The notes: a model not told the origin generated them from the letters alone. A stretch of 11,797 nucleotides of DNA from an uncultured Lachnospiraceae bacterium (GCA_947174725.1 CAMWKA010000026.1:1-11797), one strand, 5' to 3'. Positions 1-8,294 are shown, numbered from the stretch's first letter. Made by a program: numbers and translations.

Positions 1-237
1 TTGTGTATAAGAGAGAGCTATAAAGGACTGTATTTTCTCCTTTGTCCACAAGGTAAGTTCACACTGATAAACAGCTCCAATCGTCAAATCATAATCGCAG
101 GTAAAACCAACGCCGCTCTTAGAAACATCCTTCAGCTCAATATTAACGCTCTCCGCAGGCTCCTCCGGCTGATCCAGTCTCTTAAGATAGATCTGGGATT
201 TCAGTTCCAAACGCCTGTCTTTTCTTTTCTCCTGCAT
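1..237 (-). CDS. PilZ-domain protein, N-terminal part (cut by window edge)
   Basis: The first 79 codons of a gene that runs off the window. It starts at ATG 237 and is preceded by AAAGGAGA at good spacing. Both PilZ signature motifs are readable: RxxxR at residues 5-9 (RKDRR) and DxSxxG at residues 37-42 (DVSKSG), followed by the hydrophobic beta-strand pattern of a PilZ barrel. In the PilZ family these two motifs bind cyclic di-GMP, so the product is probably a soluble c-di-GMP receptor or the sensory part of one. The domain begins at the very N terminus, without the YcgR/flagellar-brake N-terminal domain, so it is either a stand-alone PilZ protein or has an output domain beyond the edge. 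The partner process cannot be told from this fragment. The gene follows queA in the same direction, but about 200 bp away and behind its own likely promoter. Confidence 0.85.
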   Translation of the reverse strand, partial: MQEKRKDRRLELKSQIYLKRLDQPEEPAESVNIELKDVSKSGVGFTCDYDLTIGAVYQCELTLWTKEKIQSFIALSYTQ

Positions 238-307
238 AGCAATCTCCTTTACCCTATACTATATCCCAAAAATAATCATGCAAACACAGTACAAAATATC
301 TGACAGT

Positions 308-336
308 ATTATATCATGTATCGTCAAATCTCGCAA
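308..336 (-). promoter_or_regulatory. Probable sigma-A promoter of the PilZ gene
   Basis: Read on the minus strand, TTGCGA (336-331) and a perfect TATAAT (313-308) are separated by 17 nt. Transcription would start near 301, giving a leader of about 64 nt before ATG 237. The -35 box matches consensus at four of six positions. A TTGACG nearby is only 8 nt from the -10 box and cannot serve as its -35. No riboswitch-like structure is obvious in the leader. Confidence 0.45.
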
Positions 337-383
337 GTATCTATCTGCAAATAACACACTTGTCCTACAATACCGTATTATTT

Positions 384-451
384 TTATATAATATGCATTC
401 TTATATAATAAGCGTGCTTATATAATAAGCATGCTTATATAATAAGCATAC
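384..451. repeat. Four tandem copies of a 17-bp unit at the 3' end of queA
   Basis: Copies lie at 384-400, 401-417, 418-434 and 435-451. The consensus on the plus strand is TTATATAATAAGCATGC. The middle two copies differ at one position, and the outermost copy (384-400) is the most diverged. Copy 435-451 lies inside queA and supplies the codons for its last residues (MLII) and the TAA stop. The other three lie just downstream. Each junction creates ATAAG-CATG/CACG-CTTAT type small palindromes. Because the end of QueA is well conserved, the array most simply arose by duplication of the gene's own 3' end. Confidence 0.9.
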
Positions 452-1472
452 AGTCTCCAAATGAAAAAAATCGGTATCTTTCCCGAACAGCTTCTTCATA
501 AGCCTTCAGGATATGCTCCCTTCCCGCCATTGCGGACACCAACATGAGCAGTGTTGATTCCGGCAGATGGAAATTTGTAATCAATGCATCCGGCACCCGA
601 AACCGATATCCAGGATAGATAAAGATCTCCGTATCCCCATTTCCCACAGCCACCTGACCATCTTCCGCAGCGGCGCTTTCCACTGTCCGGACACTGGTGG
701 TTCCCACACAAATTACGCGTTTTCCCTCTTTTTTCGTTTCATTGATCAGCCTTGCCGCCTCTTCATCCACATGATAGGATTCCTTGTGCATATGATGATC
801 CAGAATATTCTCCGTCTTGACCGGGCGAAATGTTCCCAGTCCCACATGCAGCGTCACATATGCAAGACGGACCCCTTTATCTTCTATCTTTTTCAACAAT
901 TCCCGGGTAAAATGAAGTCCCGCTGTCGGAGCAGCTGCCGAACCCTCCTCTTTGGCATAAACCGTCTGATAACGGTTCTTATCCTGAAGCTTATGATGGA
1001 TATAAGGCGGAAGCGGCATTTCCCCAAGCTGGTCTAAGATTTCCTCAAAGATGCCTTCATAAGAAAACTGAATCTTGCGATTGCCTTCTTCCAGCACCTC
1101 CAGAACCGTTCCTTTTAAGATCCCGCCCCCAAAACTCAGTACTGTACCCGGCTTTGCCTTTTTCCCCGGTCTGACAAGCGTTTCATAACATCCATCAGCA
1201 AGACGTTTTAATAACAGGACTTCGATCACCGCCCCTGTTTCTTCCTTCACGCTGTAAAGCCTCGCCGGCATAACCTTCGTATTATTTAATACCAGACAAT
1301 CCCCCGGCTGGAGGTAATCAATGATATCATAAAAATGTCTATGTATGATCTTGCCCGTCTCCTTGTCTAAAACCATAAGCCTTGAAGAAGATCTATCTGC
1401 CAGAGGATCCTGAGCGATCAAATCCTCCGGCAGATCATAATGATAATCTGATTTATGAAATCCAACATCCAT
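435..1472 (-). CDS. queA: S-adenosylmethionine:tRNA ribosyltransferase-isomerase QueA
   Basis: A 345-residue protein, full length for QueA (about 340-355). The enzyme transfers and isomerises the ribosyl part of S-adenosylmethionine onto 7-aminomethyl-7-deazaguanine at the wobble position of GUN-reading tRNAs, making epoxyqueuosine in the cytoplasm. Family motifs in order: [13 protein letters not shown] near residue 10, [82 protein letters not shown] and the C-terminal YRFFSFGD. The ATG at 1472 fits the usual N terminus, although the ribosome binding site (AGAGAA) is weak. It lies 33 nt after apeA and is probably cotranscribed with it. No other queuosine gene is in the window. The last codons and stop fall inside the first copy of a 17-bp tandem repeat without altering the conserved end. 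Confidence 0.97.
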   Translation of the reverse strand: MDVGFHKSDYHYDLPEDLIAQDPLADRSSSRLMVLDKETGKIIHRHFYDIIDYLQPGDCLVLNNTKVMPARLYSVKEETGAVIEVLLLKRLADGCYETLVRPGKKAKPGTVLSFGGGILKGTVLEVLEEGNRKIQFSYEGIFEEILDQLGEMPLPPYIHHKLQDKNRYQTVYAKEEGSAAAPTAGLHFTRELLKKIEDKGVRLAYVTLHVGLGTFRPVKTENILDHHMHKESYHVDEEAARLINETKKEGKRVICVGTTSVRTVESAAAEDGQVAVGNGDTEIFIYPGYRFRVPDALITNFHLPESTLLMLVSAMAGREHILKAYEEAVRERYRFFSFGDCMLII

Positions 1473-1505
1473 AATTCTCTGTTTTTCTGTCTTTCTACAT
1501 TTTAT

Positions 1506-2924
1506 TTACGCATTTTTCAGGAAGGCGATATACCCCTTTTTATTCTCATAGATATCGGCCTTGCTGATGGCTTCATAAGGCGCATGCATGTTCATCACGG
1601 GTACCCCGCAGTCGATGACATTCATTCCGTACAACGCCATGATATAGGCAATCGTACCACCGCCGCCAAGATCCACCTTGCCAAGCTCCGACATCTGATA
1701 CATCGCGCCGGCATCATCCATGATCTTCCTGATCTTGCCAAGATACTCCGCATTGGCGTCATTGGAACCTGATTTCCCGCGGGAACCGGTAAATTTGCAA
1801 AAGTCAAATCCATACCCCAGCATTGCCACATTTTTCTTGTCAAAGCTGGACGCATAAAGCGGATCAAAGCCGCTTGTCACATCGGAAGACAGCATAAATG
1901 AATTGGCAAGCACGCGTCTTAGTGCCAGCTCGCTGTAACATCCCATTGCATTCATCAATTCTGCAACGCTGTTTTCAAAAAATCTTGACTTCATTCCCGT
2001 AGCGCCAACGCTTCCGATCTCCTCTTTATCAGTAAGTATACAACAGGTCGTGCGTCTGGCATCATTCACCTCCAGCATCGCCCGATAGGAGGAAAATGCG
2101 CATACGCGGTCATCATGTCCATAAGAGAGGATCATGCTCCTGTCAAATCCCGCTTCCCTTGCCTTTCCTGCCGGGACGATCTCCAGTTCCGCGCTGTGGA
2201 AATCCTCTTCCTCGATCTGATAATACTCTTTGAGGATTGCAAGAACATTTTTCTTGACCGCTTCTTTCTCTTCCGCTTTTTTCTCTTTCTCTTTATCCTT
2301 CGGCTTGCTCTGATTGATCAACGGGCTGTTGGCGATGATCACATCCAGCGCTTCGCCTTCCACAACTTTATTACCCTTCTTTTCCATCTGCTCCGACGCA
2401 AGATGGATCAGCAGATCAGAGATAAAAAATACCGGATCATCTTCTTCCTCACCTACATTCACAATGACCGTCGTACCATCCTTTTTCACAACCACACCAT
2501 GGATCGCCAACGGGATCGTCACCCACTGATATTTCTTGATGCCGCCATAATAGTGTGTATCCAGATAAGCAAATCCGCCATCCTCATACAAGGGATTCTG
2601 CTTCACATCCAGACGCGGCGAATCAATATGCGCACCCAGAATATTCATACCTTCCTCCATCGGCGCGGTACCGATCTGAAACATCAGCAATGTCTTATTC
2701 ATTCCGCAAAAATAGACCTTATCGCCTTTGACAAGCTTCTTTTTCTTCTTCATCAGGCTCTCAAATTCATGATAGCCCTCCCGTTCGATCTCATTGATGA
2801 TATAATCCGTACATTCCCGCTCGGTCTTTCCTTTGTTCAGAAAATCCATATATGCCTTTGCATAAGCATCTACCTTCTTTAGTTCCGTCTTGGAATATAA
2901 TGTCCATGCACTTTTTCTTTCCAT
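1506..2924 (-). CDS. apeA: M18-family aminopeptidase (apeA type)
   Basis: A zinc aminopeptidase of the aspartyl-aminopeptidase (M18) clan, 472 residues from ATG 2924. Family members remove N-terminal residues from peptides in the cytoplasm and form large tetrahedral assemblies. The metal-site and catalytic residues are present: HIDSP (H99, D101), GHDDR (near 269-273), DKEEIGS (E301-E302), SSDVTSG (D348) and NMHAPYE (H447). The GSNDAN and LGGGGTIA segments also fit. A Lys/Glu-rich stretch at about 207-225 is a likely surface loop. I prefer ATG 2924, because AGGAG at 2940-2936 is 11 nt upstream of it. A TTG at 2933 in the same frame would leave only 2 nt. The gene is co-directional with pheT and queA. 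A 209-bp foldback element now separates it from pheT. Confidence 0.95.
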   Translation of the reverse strand: MERKSAWTLYSKTELKKVDAYAKAYMDFLNKGKTERECTDYIINEIEREGYHEFESLMKKKKKLVKGDKVYFCGMNKTLLMFQIGTAPMEEGMNILGAHIDSPRLDVKQNPLYEDGGFAYLDTHYYGGIKKYQWVTIPLAIHGVVVKKDGTTVIVNVGEEEDDPVFFISDLLIHLASEQMEKKGNKVVEGEALDVIIANSPLINQSKPKDKEKEKKAEEKEAVKKNVLAILKEYYQIEEEDFHSAELEIVPAGKAREAGFDRSMILSYGHDDRVCAFSSYRAMLEVNDARRTTCCILTDKEEIGSVGATGMKSRFFENSVAELMNAMGCYSELALRRVLANSFMLSSDVTSGFDPLYASSFDKKNVAMLGYGFDFCKFTGSRGKSGSNDANAEYLGKIRKIMDDAGAMYQMSELGKVDLGGGGTIAYIMALYGMNVIDCGVPVMNMHAPYEAISKADIYENKKGYIAFLKNA

Positions 2925-2947
2925 TTGAAGCAATGCTCCTTTCTAAT

Positions 2948-3178
2948 AAATTACTTATTAGGCATTTGCGAAACTCTGCCAAAATTCTTTTCTATTGTGC
3001 ATCATCGACAATTCATCGCAGACACGCTCGCGCTGCGCGTCGCACGCAGCGGTACATAAGATGCCAAAATACGGCATCTAAGTACCGGCGGCTCCCCAGC
3101 ACCTGCTTATGAATTTGTCAATGCTGCCCAATAAAATTTCTACTATTGAGAGTTTCGCAATTACCTAAAATTACTTAT
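2948..3178. mobile_element. MITE-like 209-bp foldback element with 11-bp target duplication
   Basis: The core at 2959-3167 is bounded by inverted repeats: TAGGCATTTGCGAAACTCT at 2959-2977, and the reverse complement of TAGGTAATTGCGAAACTCT at 3149-3167 (17 of 19 positions match). Immediately outside both ends is the same 11-bp direct repeat, AAATTACTTAT, at 2948-2958 and 3168-3178, as expected of a target-site duplication. Inside are two abutting hairpins: CGCTGCG/CGCAGCG (3031-3051), and a larger one at 3051-3086 with GGTAC/GTACC and AGATGCC/GGCATCT stems. The arms outside them also pair (GACAATTCAT against ATGAATTTGTC). There is no coding capacity, so any movement would need a transposase in trans. 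The right duplication contains the pheT stop codon. Confidence 0.85.
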
Positions 3179-5595
3179 GACCGCAATTCGATCTTCATAC
3201 TCTCCAGTCCATTCAGTATCTTCTTCATGACACCGTTCACGTCTTCGTCATTCAATGTCTTAGTCATATCCCTGAATGACAAAGAATATGCAATCGACTT
3301 AAATCCTTCCTTGATCTGATCTCCTTCATAAATATCAAATAACCGGATGCTCTCTAACGTTTTACCTCCGCGCTGGCGGATCATCTTCTCAATATCCCCC
3401 GCAAGCACTTCCTTGGGCACAACCATACTGATATCCCTTGTAACAGCCGGATACTTCGCAATACCGGTATATTTCCGGTCAAAGCTTGTCATCGGCACAA
3501 TAGACGGCATATCCAGCACCGCAATATACACCTTGGTTTTTATGGAATAACCGGCACATACCATAGGATGCACCTCGCCCAGATAACCAATAACCACATC
3601 ATCATATATAATATTCGCCTGACGTCCGGGATGTAAGAAGGTCTTTCCGGCATTCGGATCATAGATACAAATTTTCTTCATGCCCACTGCTTCCAAAAAT
3701 TCCTCTACCACTCCCTTCATCGTAAAGAAATCGCCTTCTCCATACATACCAAGTGTAAACTGCATCCGCTCATCCGGCAGTTCCGTCACAGGCAGACTCT
3801 TAGGCAGATAAATATTTCCTAATTCATACAGCCTGACATCCTTGTTCCGACGGTTATAATTTGTCGAAAGTGAAGTCAGCATACCGTTGATCGGCAGCGT
3901 ACGCATGATGGAAAAATCCTCACCCAACGGATTGGAAATAACCACCGCTTTCCGCAGTTCATCCCCTTCCGGAATCAGCAGCTTATCAAACACCTTCGGG
4001 CTTTCAAAAGAATAACACATCCCCTGTGAAAATCCGCAGTATTCCGCAATATCCCTTGCCTTCTGTTCGATTCTTAATTTATAAGAAAGCTTTCCTGCCG
4101 TTGCGGAAGCTCTCGGCAACGATACCGGGATCTTATCATATCCATAAAATCTCGCAACCTCCTCCGCAATATCCGCAAATCCTTCCAGATCCTGTCTGAA
4201 GGACGGGATCGTCAGCATATCATCATTATCATGCTTGATCTCCAGACGGTCAAACATTGCAAGCATATCCTCTCTCGGAATCTCAGTGCCTAACAATGCA
4301 TTGATCTTCTCCGGCTCGAATTTAATCCGGTTCAACTCCTTCAGCGGCTGGCAGACATCGATCATACCGTCCACTACCTCGCCACAGCCCAGTTCCTCGA
4401 TCAACTGGCAGGCACGCATGATCGCCGCCTCTGCATTTCTCGGATCCAATCCCTTTTCAAAGATACCGGATGCATCTGTTCTTAATCCGATACGCTTGGC
4501 GCTCTTTCTGATATTCGCGCCATGGAAGGTTGCCGCCTCAAAGACAACGGTCTTAACTTCATCTGTGATCTTGGAATTCTCTCCGCCCATGATTCCGGCA
4601 ATACCGATCTCCTTTTCGGCATCGCAGATCATCAGCACTTCAGAATCCATCGTCCTCATCTGTCCGTCCAACGTCTGGAACTGATCACCATCTTTTGCAC
4701 GGCGCACGATGATCTTATGCCCCGCGATCGTATCCAGATCAAACGCGTGCATCGGCTGACCATACTCCGCCATCACATAGTTTGTAATATCCACCAGATT
4801 ATTGATCGGCCGGATGCCGCTTGCCGCAAGACGTCTCTGCATCCATTTGGGCGAGGGCGCAATCTTAATATTCTTACATACCTTGGAACAATATCTGGAG
4901 CAGAGATCCGTATCCACAACCTCTACTGAGATGTAGTCAGAGATATCGCCGCCTCCGCCTTTTACCTCTACCACTGGCGGTACAAAAGGCTTACCGAAAG
5001 TCGCTGCCGCTTCCCTTGCAATGCCAAGGATACTATAGCAGTCCACACGGTTAGAAGTGATCTCGTATTCAAATACCGTATCATGCAGTCCAAGAGCCTC
5101 CACAGCGTCATCTCCCGGTTTGCAGCTGTCCTTTTCAAAAATATAGATTCCGTATTCCGGAGCTTCCGGATACATATTCCGGTCAGATCCGAGTTCCTCA
5201 ATGGAACACATCATTCCATAGGAATCAATGCCGCGCAGCTTCCCGCATTTGATCCTGATCCCGTCCTCTGGAAGCGGTCCGCCGTCATGACCGCCCGCTA
5301 CCTTGCCGCCGTCCAGTACTACCGGCACCAGATCGCCGACACTGACATTGGGTGCTCCCGTTACGATCTGTAATGTCTCTGTCCCCACATCCACCTGGCA
5401 GATAATAAGCTTATCTGCATCCGGATGTTTTTCAATGGACTCTATCTTACCTACGACAATCTTTTCCAGATTCTTGTCCGGTCTCTCATATCCCTCTACT
5501 TTTGTTCCGGACAATGTCATTTTATCAAAATACTCCTGATCGGTGCATTCCAGTTCCGGAACATATGCTTTAATCCATGATAATGCTGAATTCAT
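3175..5595 (-). CDS. pheT: Phenylalanyl-tRNA synthetase beta subunit PheT
   Basis: An 806-residue protein, the usual length for bacterial PheT. With PheS it forms the alpha2-beta2 enzyme that charges tRNA-Phe. Domains in order: an EMAP-like tRNA-binding fold at about residues 40-155 (VVGKIESIEKHPDADKL, VTGAPNV); the B3/4 region, which in this family carries the editing site for mischarged Tyr-tRNA-Phe, at about 210-390; B5, ending in EVARFYGYDKIP; a catalytic-like domain that is inactive in the family; and the C-terminal FDX-ACB anticodon-binding domain from about 710 (KYPAVTRDISMVV to the end). ATG 5595 is preceded by GGAGGAAG. It lies 83 nt after pheS and is under the same T-box. The stop codon is inside the right-hand target duplication of the foldback element, but the protein end looks intact. 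Confidence 0.98.
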   Translation of the reverse strand: MNSALSWIKAYVPELECTDQEYFDKMTLSGTKVEGYERPDKNLEKIVVGKIESIEKHPDADKLIICQVDVGTETLQIVTGAPNVSVGDLVPVVLDGGKVAGGHDGGPLPEDGIRIKCGKLRGIDSYGMMCSIEELGSDRNMYPEAPEYGIYIFEKDSCKPGDDAVEALGLHDTVFEYEITSNRVDCYSILGIAREAAATFGKPFVPPVVEVKGGGGDISDYISVEVVDTDLCSRYCSKVCKNIKIAPSPKWMQRRLAASGIRPINNLVDITNYVMAEYGQPMHAFDLDTIAGHKIIVRRAKDGDQFQTLDGQMRTMDSEVLMICDAEKEIGIAGIMGGENSKITDEVKTVVFEAATFHGANIRKSAKRIGLRTDASGIFEKGLDPRNAEAAIMRACQLIEELGCGEVVDGMIDVCQPLKELNRIKFEPEKINALLGTEIPREDMLAMFDRLEIKHDNDDMLTIPSFRQDLEGFADIAEEVARFYGYDKIPVSLPRASATAGKLSYKLRIEQKARDIAEYCGFSQGMCYSFESPKVFDKLLIPEGDELRKAVVISNPLGEDFSIMRTLPINGMLTSLSTNYNRRNKDVRLYELGNIYLPKSLPVTELPDERMQFTLGMYGEGDFFTMKGVVEEFLEAVGMKKICIYDPNAGKTFLHPGRQANIIYDDVVIGYLGEVHPMVCAGYSIKTKVYIAVLDMPSIVPMTSFDRKYTGIAKYPAVTRDISMVVPKEVLAGDIEKMIRQRGGKTLESIRLFDIYEGDQIKEGFKSIAYSLSFRDMTKTLNDEDVNGVMKKILNGLESMKIELRS

Positions 5596-5678
5596 CTATT
5601 CTTCCTCCAATTATTTTATATCCATGTCCGTATTTGATCCGTATGGATTCCAAATTACGATTCTTTCCATTTCAAATA

Positions 5679-6698
5679 TCAGAACTGCTTCAAAAATCTG
5701 TCGTCATTCTCATATAAAAGCCGCATATCATCAATCTCATATTTGAGTAGCGTGATACGCTCCAGTCCGATACCAAACGCAAATCCTGTATATTCTTCCG
5801 GATCGATTCCGCTCATCTTCAGTACCTTCGGATGCACCATGCCGCATCCTAATATCTCGATCCAGCCGGCTCCTTTACAGAAACGGCATCCGGTGCCGCC
5901 GCATTTAAAACAGGAGACGTCCATTTCCGCCGATGGCTCAGTGAAGGGGAAATGATGGGGACGGAACTTACACTTCGTGTCTGCTCCAAACAATTCCTTC
6001 GCAATCTGATCCAGCGTTCCCTTCAAATCAGCAAAGGTGATATTTTTATCAATCACCAGCCCCTCAATCTGATGGAAGGACGGCGAATGGGTCGCATCCA
6101 CTTCGTCAGACCGAAACACTCTGCCCGGTGCAAGGATCTTGAGCGGCAGTTTTCCCTGCTCCATGACACGCACCTGTACCGGTGAAGTCTGGGTACGCAG
6201 CAGGATATCTCCATTTACATAAAAAGTATCCTGTTCATCCTTTGCCGGATGGTCGGCGGGAATATTCAATGCTTCAAAATTATAATAATCTTTCTCAATC
6301 TCAGGTCCTTCCACAACCTCATAACCAAGACCGACAAAGATACGCTCAACTTCTTCCAATACAATAGCATTGGGATGTCTGTGTCCCATCTTAAGCTTCT
6401 TCGCAGGAAGCGTAACGTCGATCACTTCCTTCTTCATATTTAATTCCATTGCTGCCTGCTCCAATTTCTTCACGGCGGCATCCAGCACAGACTCAATTGC
6501 CTCTCTTGTCTCATTGACCATCTGTCCAACCTTTGGACGTTCTTCCGGTGCCACGTCCTTCATACTCTTTAACACGGCAGTCAGTTCACCCTTTTTCCCA
6601 AGGTAATTTACCCTGACCTCATTCAGCTTTTCCAAAACATCACTCTCAGAAATCTTCTGTAGTGCCTCTGCTTTGATCTTTTCCAGTCTTTCTTTCAT
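5679..6698 (-). CDS. pheS: Phenylalanyl-tRNA synthetase alpha subunit PheS
   Basis: A 339-residue class II synthetase subunit, the catalytic half of the PheST enzyme, of normal length. It has an N-terminal coiled-coil arm (about 1-85) that contacts tRNA-Phe, the GHRHPN motif at 105-110, class II motif 2 (APGRVFRSDEVDATHSPSFHQIEG region, 190-213) and motif 3 (GFAFGIGLERITLLKY, 305-320). The Cys-rich segment CFKCGGTGCRFCKGAGW (263-279) is a normal feature of Firmicute PheS proteins, not a separate domain. ATG 6698 follows a GGAAAGGAA-type ribosome binding site. It is the first gene after the T-box terminator at 6725-6766, so expression should rise when uncharged tRNA-Phe accumulates. It forms an operon with pheT. 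Confidence 0.98.
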   Translation of the reverse strand: MKERLEKIKAEALQKISESDVLEKLNEVRVNYLGKKGELTAVLKSMKDVAPEERPKVGQMVNETREAIESVLDAAVKKLEQAAMELNMKKEVIDVTLPAKKLKMGHRHPNAIVLEEVERIFVGLGYEVVEGPEIEKDYYNFEALNIPADHPAKDEQDTFYVNGDILLRTQTSPVQVRVMEQGKLPLKILAPGRVFRSDEVDATHSPSFHQIEGLVIDKNITFADLKGTLDQIAKELFGADTKCKFRPHHFPFTEPSAEMDVSCFKCGGTGCRFCKGAGWIEILGCGMVHPKVLKMSGIDPEEYTGFAFGIGLERITLLKYEIDDMRLLYENDDRFLKQF

Positions 6699-6724
6699 TT
6701 CCGTTTTTCCTTTCCTTGATCGTT

Positions 6725-6766
6725 AAAAAATAAAAAATCCCAGATACGCATCACTACGTATCTGGG
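6725..6766 (-). terminator. T-box intrinsic terminator upstream of pheS
   Basis: A perfect 10-bp stem (CCCAGATACG 6739-6748 with CGTATCTGGG 6757-6766) with an 8-nt loop is followed on the minus strand by two runs of six U residues. It is the regulatory terminator of the pheS leader: the T-box antiterminator formed with uncharged tRNA-Phe would prevent it from folding. The pheS start codon is 27 nt beyond it. Confidence 0.95.
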
Positions 6767-7005
6767 ACGAAATCACTTCCGCGGTACCACCCACATTCCC
6801 GTTGCCGGGCACTTCTTTTCTGCGTAACGAGCAGTCACGGACCAGCCTAATCATTCAGCCAATCGGCTCCGGTGTGTAATTCGCAACAAGAAGAAATCCA
6901 TCCGCTTCTTTTTTCCATCGGTTAGAACAGCTTTCAGCCGGTGGCTGTTCCTCTCTGCAACATAGAAAAACGCTACTTTGCACCATCAATGCCATTATTT
7001 GTATA
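6732..7005 (-). ncRNA. T-box leader RNA of pheST
   Basis: An untranslated leader of about 270 nt between the promoter at 7012-7040 and pheS. The T-box core GGTGGTACCGCG is present at about 6780-6793, with its antiterminator arm running towards TTCGTCCC, followed by the terminator hairpin. The upstream half holds stem I features (AGAGAGGAACAGCC near the 5' side and an apical CAGCC/GGCTG hairpin). Two consecutive UUC (Phe) triplets at 6890-6895 are the best candidates for the specifier, in agreement with the gene it controls. T-boxes sense charging by base-pairing the tRNA anticodon and its free CCA end. The exact specifier position is tentative, because I could not fold stem I fully. The stretch holds no gene. 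Confidence 0.94.
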
Positions 7006-7011
7006 AAACAC

Positions 7012-7040
7012 ATTTTATATAATTAAAAATTATCTGTCAA
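7012..7040 (-). promoter_or_regulatory. Promoter of the pheST T-box transcript
   Basis: A perfect TTGACA (7040-7035), a 17-nt AT-rich spacer and TAAAAT (7017-7012) on the minus strand. Transcription would begin near 7005. It begins about 20 bp after the stop of the preceding membrane-protein gene, for which I see no strong terminator, so some read-through into the T-box leader is possible. Confidence 0.75.
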
Positions 7041-7061
7041 GCGTTATTTTCCGCTTTAAAT

Positions 7062-8243
7062 CTATTTCTTATCATCCATTTTCTTTTCCAGCTTATCCAA
7101 CGTGGTCTCAGCAAATTTACGTCCGCCTACGCCAAATGCAACTGCAAAAGCAATGCAAAGCGCTGCAATTATAAGGATAAAGGTGGTCTCTACAATTACA
7201 TTAGCAACATTCAACTGGCTTAAGCAAAGGAACGCTGTCAGCACATAGATAGCAATCTTAGCAACAAGCGCGCTTACTTTCGCCTCCGGGAACTTTTTAA
7301 CCAGTGCCGTTTCAGCAGTATTGGCTGCAAATAAACCAATCGCAACAATGATCACTGCACTGAGCACTGCAGGCATGTAACCTATGACTGCCGCACCAAT
7401 GTCTGTAAGTACCGGAAGATGCAATACATTGATACCCTGTACGATAAAAATGATGATCAGAACATATTTCACAATCGAACTGATCAGCTTGGAAAGTACT
7501 ACTTTCTTTGCCGGCGTGCCGGTCATCTTCTCGATCAGCTTGTCCGTACCAACGCCTGCCAACAGACTTCCCAAAAGTTTAGCCACCAGATTAGAGATAA
7601 ATACGCCAACTGCAATGATCACGATTGCTCCAAGTACATAAGGAATCATATCAAAAATAGAATTCACAATGTTATTGGCAGGTCTGGAGATCGCTTCAAT
7701 ACCAAGAGCGTCAAGCGCCGATGTAATCATCACCAAAAGAATAACACCATAGATTACATTGGAAATGATCGTGGAAAGAGCGGAAGTCTCTGTCACCAGA
7801 ATCCCTGCCTTTGCCTGAAGTTGATCTATCTTTGTCGCCCTTAAAAGCGCAACCAGCAGATCTCTTACGATCTTAGCAATAAATATGCCCACTGCAATGA
7901 TGATACCTGCGCCAACAACCTTCGGGATAAATGCCAAGAATGAATTTACCATATTCGTAATCGGCTGGGAAACACTATTCATACCCAGCTTGTCCAGTAC
8001 GCCGGGCAGGAATAATAGAAATGTCACAAAATAAGCCAGCTTTGCTATAAACTCAATGGAACTGCCCGTCGCAGCATCTTTCACACCAAGCTTCGCCAGC
8101 TTTTCTTCTGCTTTCAATGCTTTTAAAAGCTTCGTCGCCAATGCTTTGACGATCGTTGCCGCAACAAATGCCACAACCAGCATCAAAACCGCATAGATCC
8201 AATTCGGGATCTGTGACAATAGAGAATCAAGAAATCTTTCCAT
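7062..8243 (-). CDS. Membrane protein of four MscS-type TM-helix repeats
   Basis: A 393-residue hydrophobic protein. It contains four copies of a unit of about 92 residues, each starting with a proline after a hydrophobic residue and then a glycine-rich helix: IPNWIYAVLMLVVAFVAA (from 12), IPKVVGAGIIIAVGIFIAK (106), IPYVLGAIVIIAVGVFISN (200) and MPAVLSAVIIVAIGLFAAN (290). This matches the conserved TM-helix unit found in proteins annotated as mechanosensitive channel-like. It ends in AFGVGGR (about 369-375) and a charged tail. The beta-barrel and C-terminal cage of true MscS are absent, so channel activity is inference from the family. The start at 8243 has a strong AAGGAGG site. It follows the small membrane protein by 51 nt. 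Confidence 0.85.
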   Translation of the reverse strand: MERFLDSLLSQIPNWIYAVLMLVVAFVAATIVKALATKLLKALKAEEKLAKLGVKDAATGSSIEFIAKLAYFVTFLLFLPGVLDKLGMNSVSQPITNMVNSFLAFIPKVVGAGIIIAVGIFIAKIVRDLLVALLRATKIDQLQAKAGILVTETSALSTIISNVIYGVILLVMITSALDALGIEAISRPANNIVNSIFDMIPYVLGAIVIIAVGVFISNLVAKLLGSLLAGVGTDKLIEKMTGTPAKKVVLSKLISSIVKYVLIIIFIVQGINVLHLPVLTDIGAAVIGYMPAVLSAVIIVAIGLFAANTAETALVKKFPEAKVSALVAKIAIYVLTAFLCLSQLNVANVIVETTFILIIAALCIAFAVAFGVGGRKFAETTLDKLEKKMDDKK

Positions 8244-8294
8244 TTCGATTTCCTCCTTATTATATTTTATGTAAACAGCATAACATTATAAAGA

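Noticed and set aside
400..434. The palindromes after queA as a rho-independent terminator.
   Set aside because: The stems are only about 5 bp and AT-rich, and no U run follows them on the minus strand.
567..1037. Long plus-strand open frames inside queA, apeA (2115-2882) and pheT (4235-4929).
   Set aside because: They lie opposite genes with complete family motifs, have no ribosome binding sites, and their translations show no recognisable domain.
6879..6910. The AAGAAG/CTTCTT pairing in the pheS leader as an independent regulatory hairpin.
   Set aside because: It lies within the T-box stem I/II region and is better explained as part of that leader's fold around the Phe specifier.
8249..8270. 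TATAAT just before the TM-helix-repeat gene as its promoter.
   Set aside because: It abuts the ribosome binding site, so a transcript would start inside or after it, and no -35 box is found 16-18 nt upstream.
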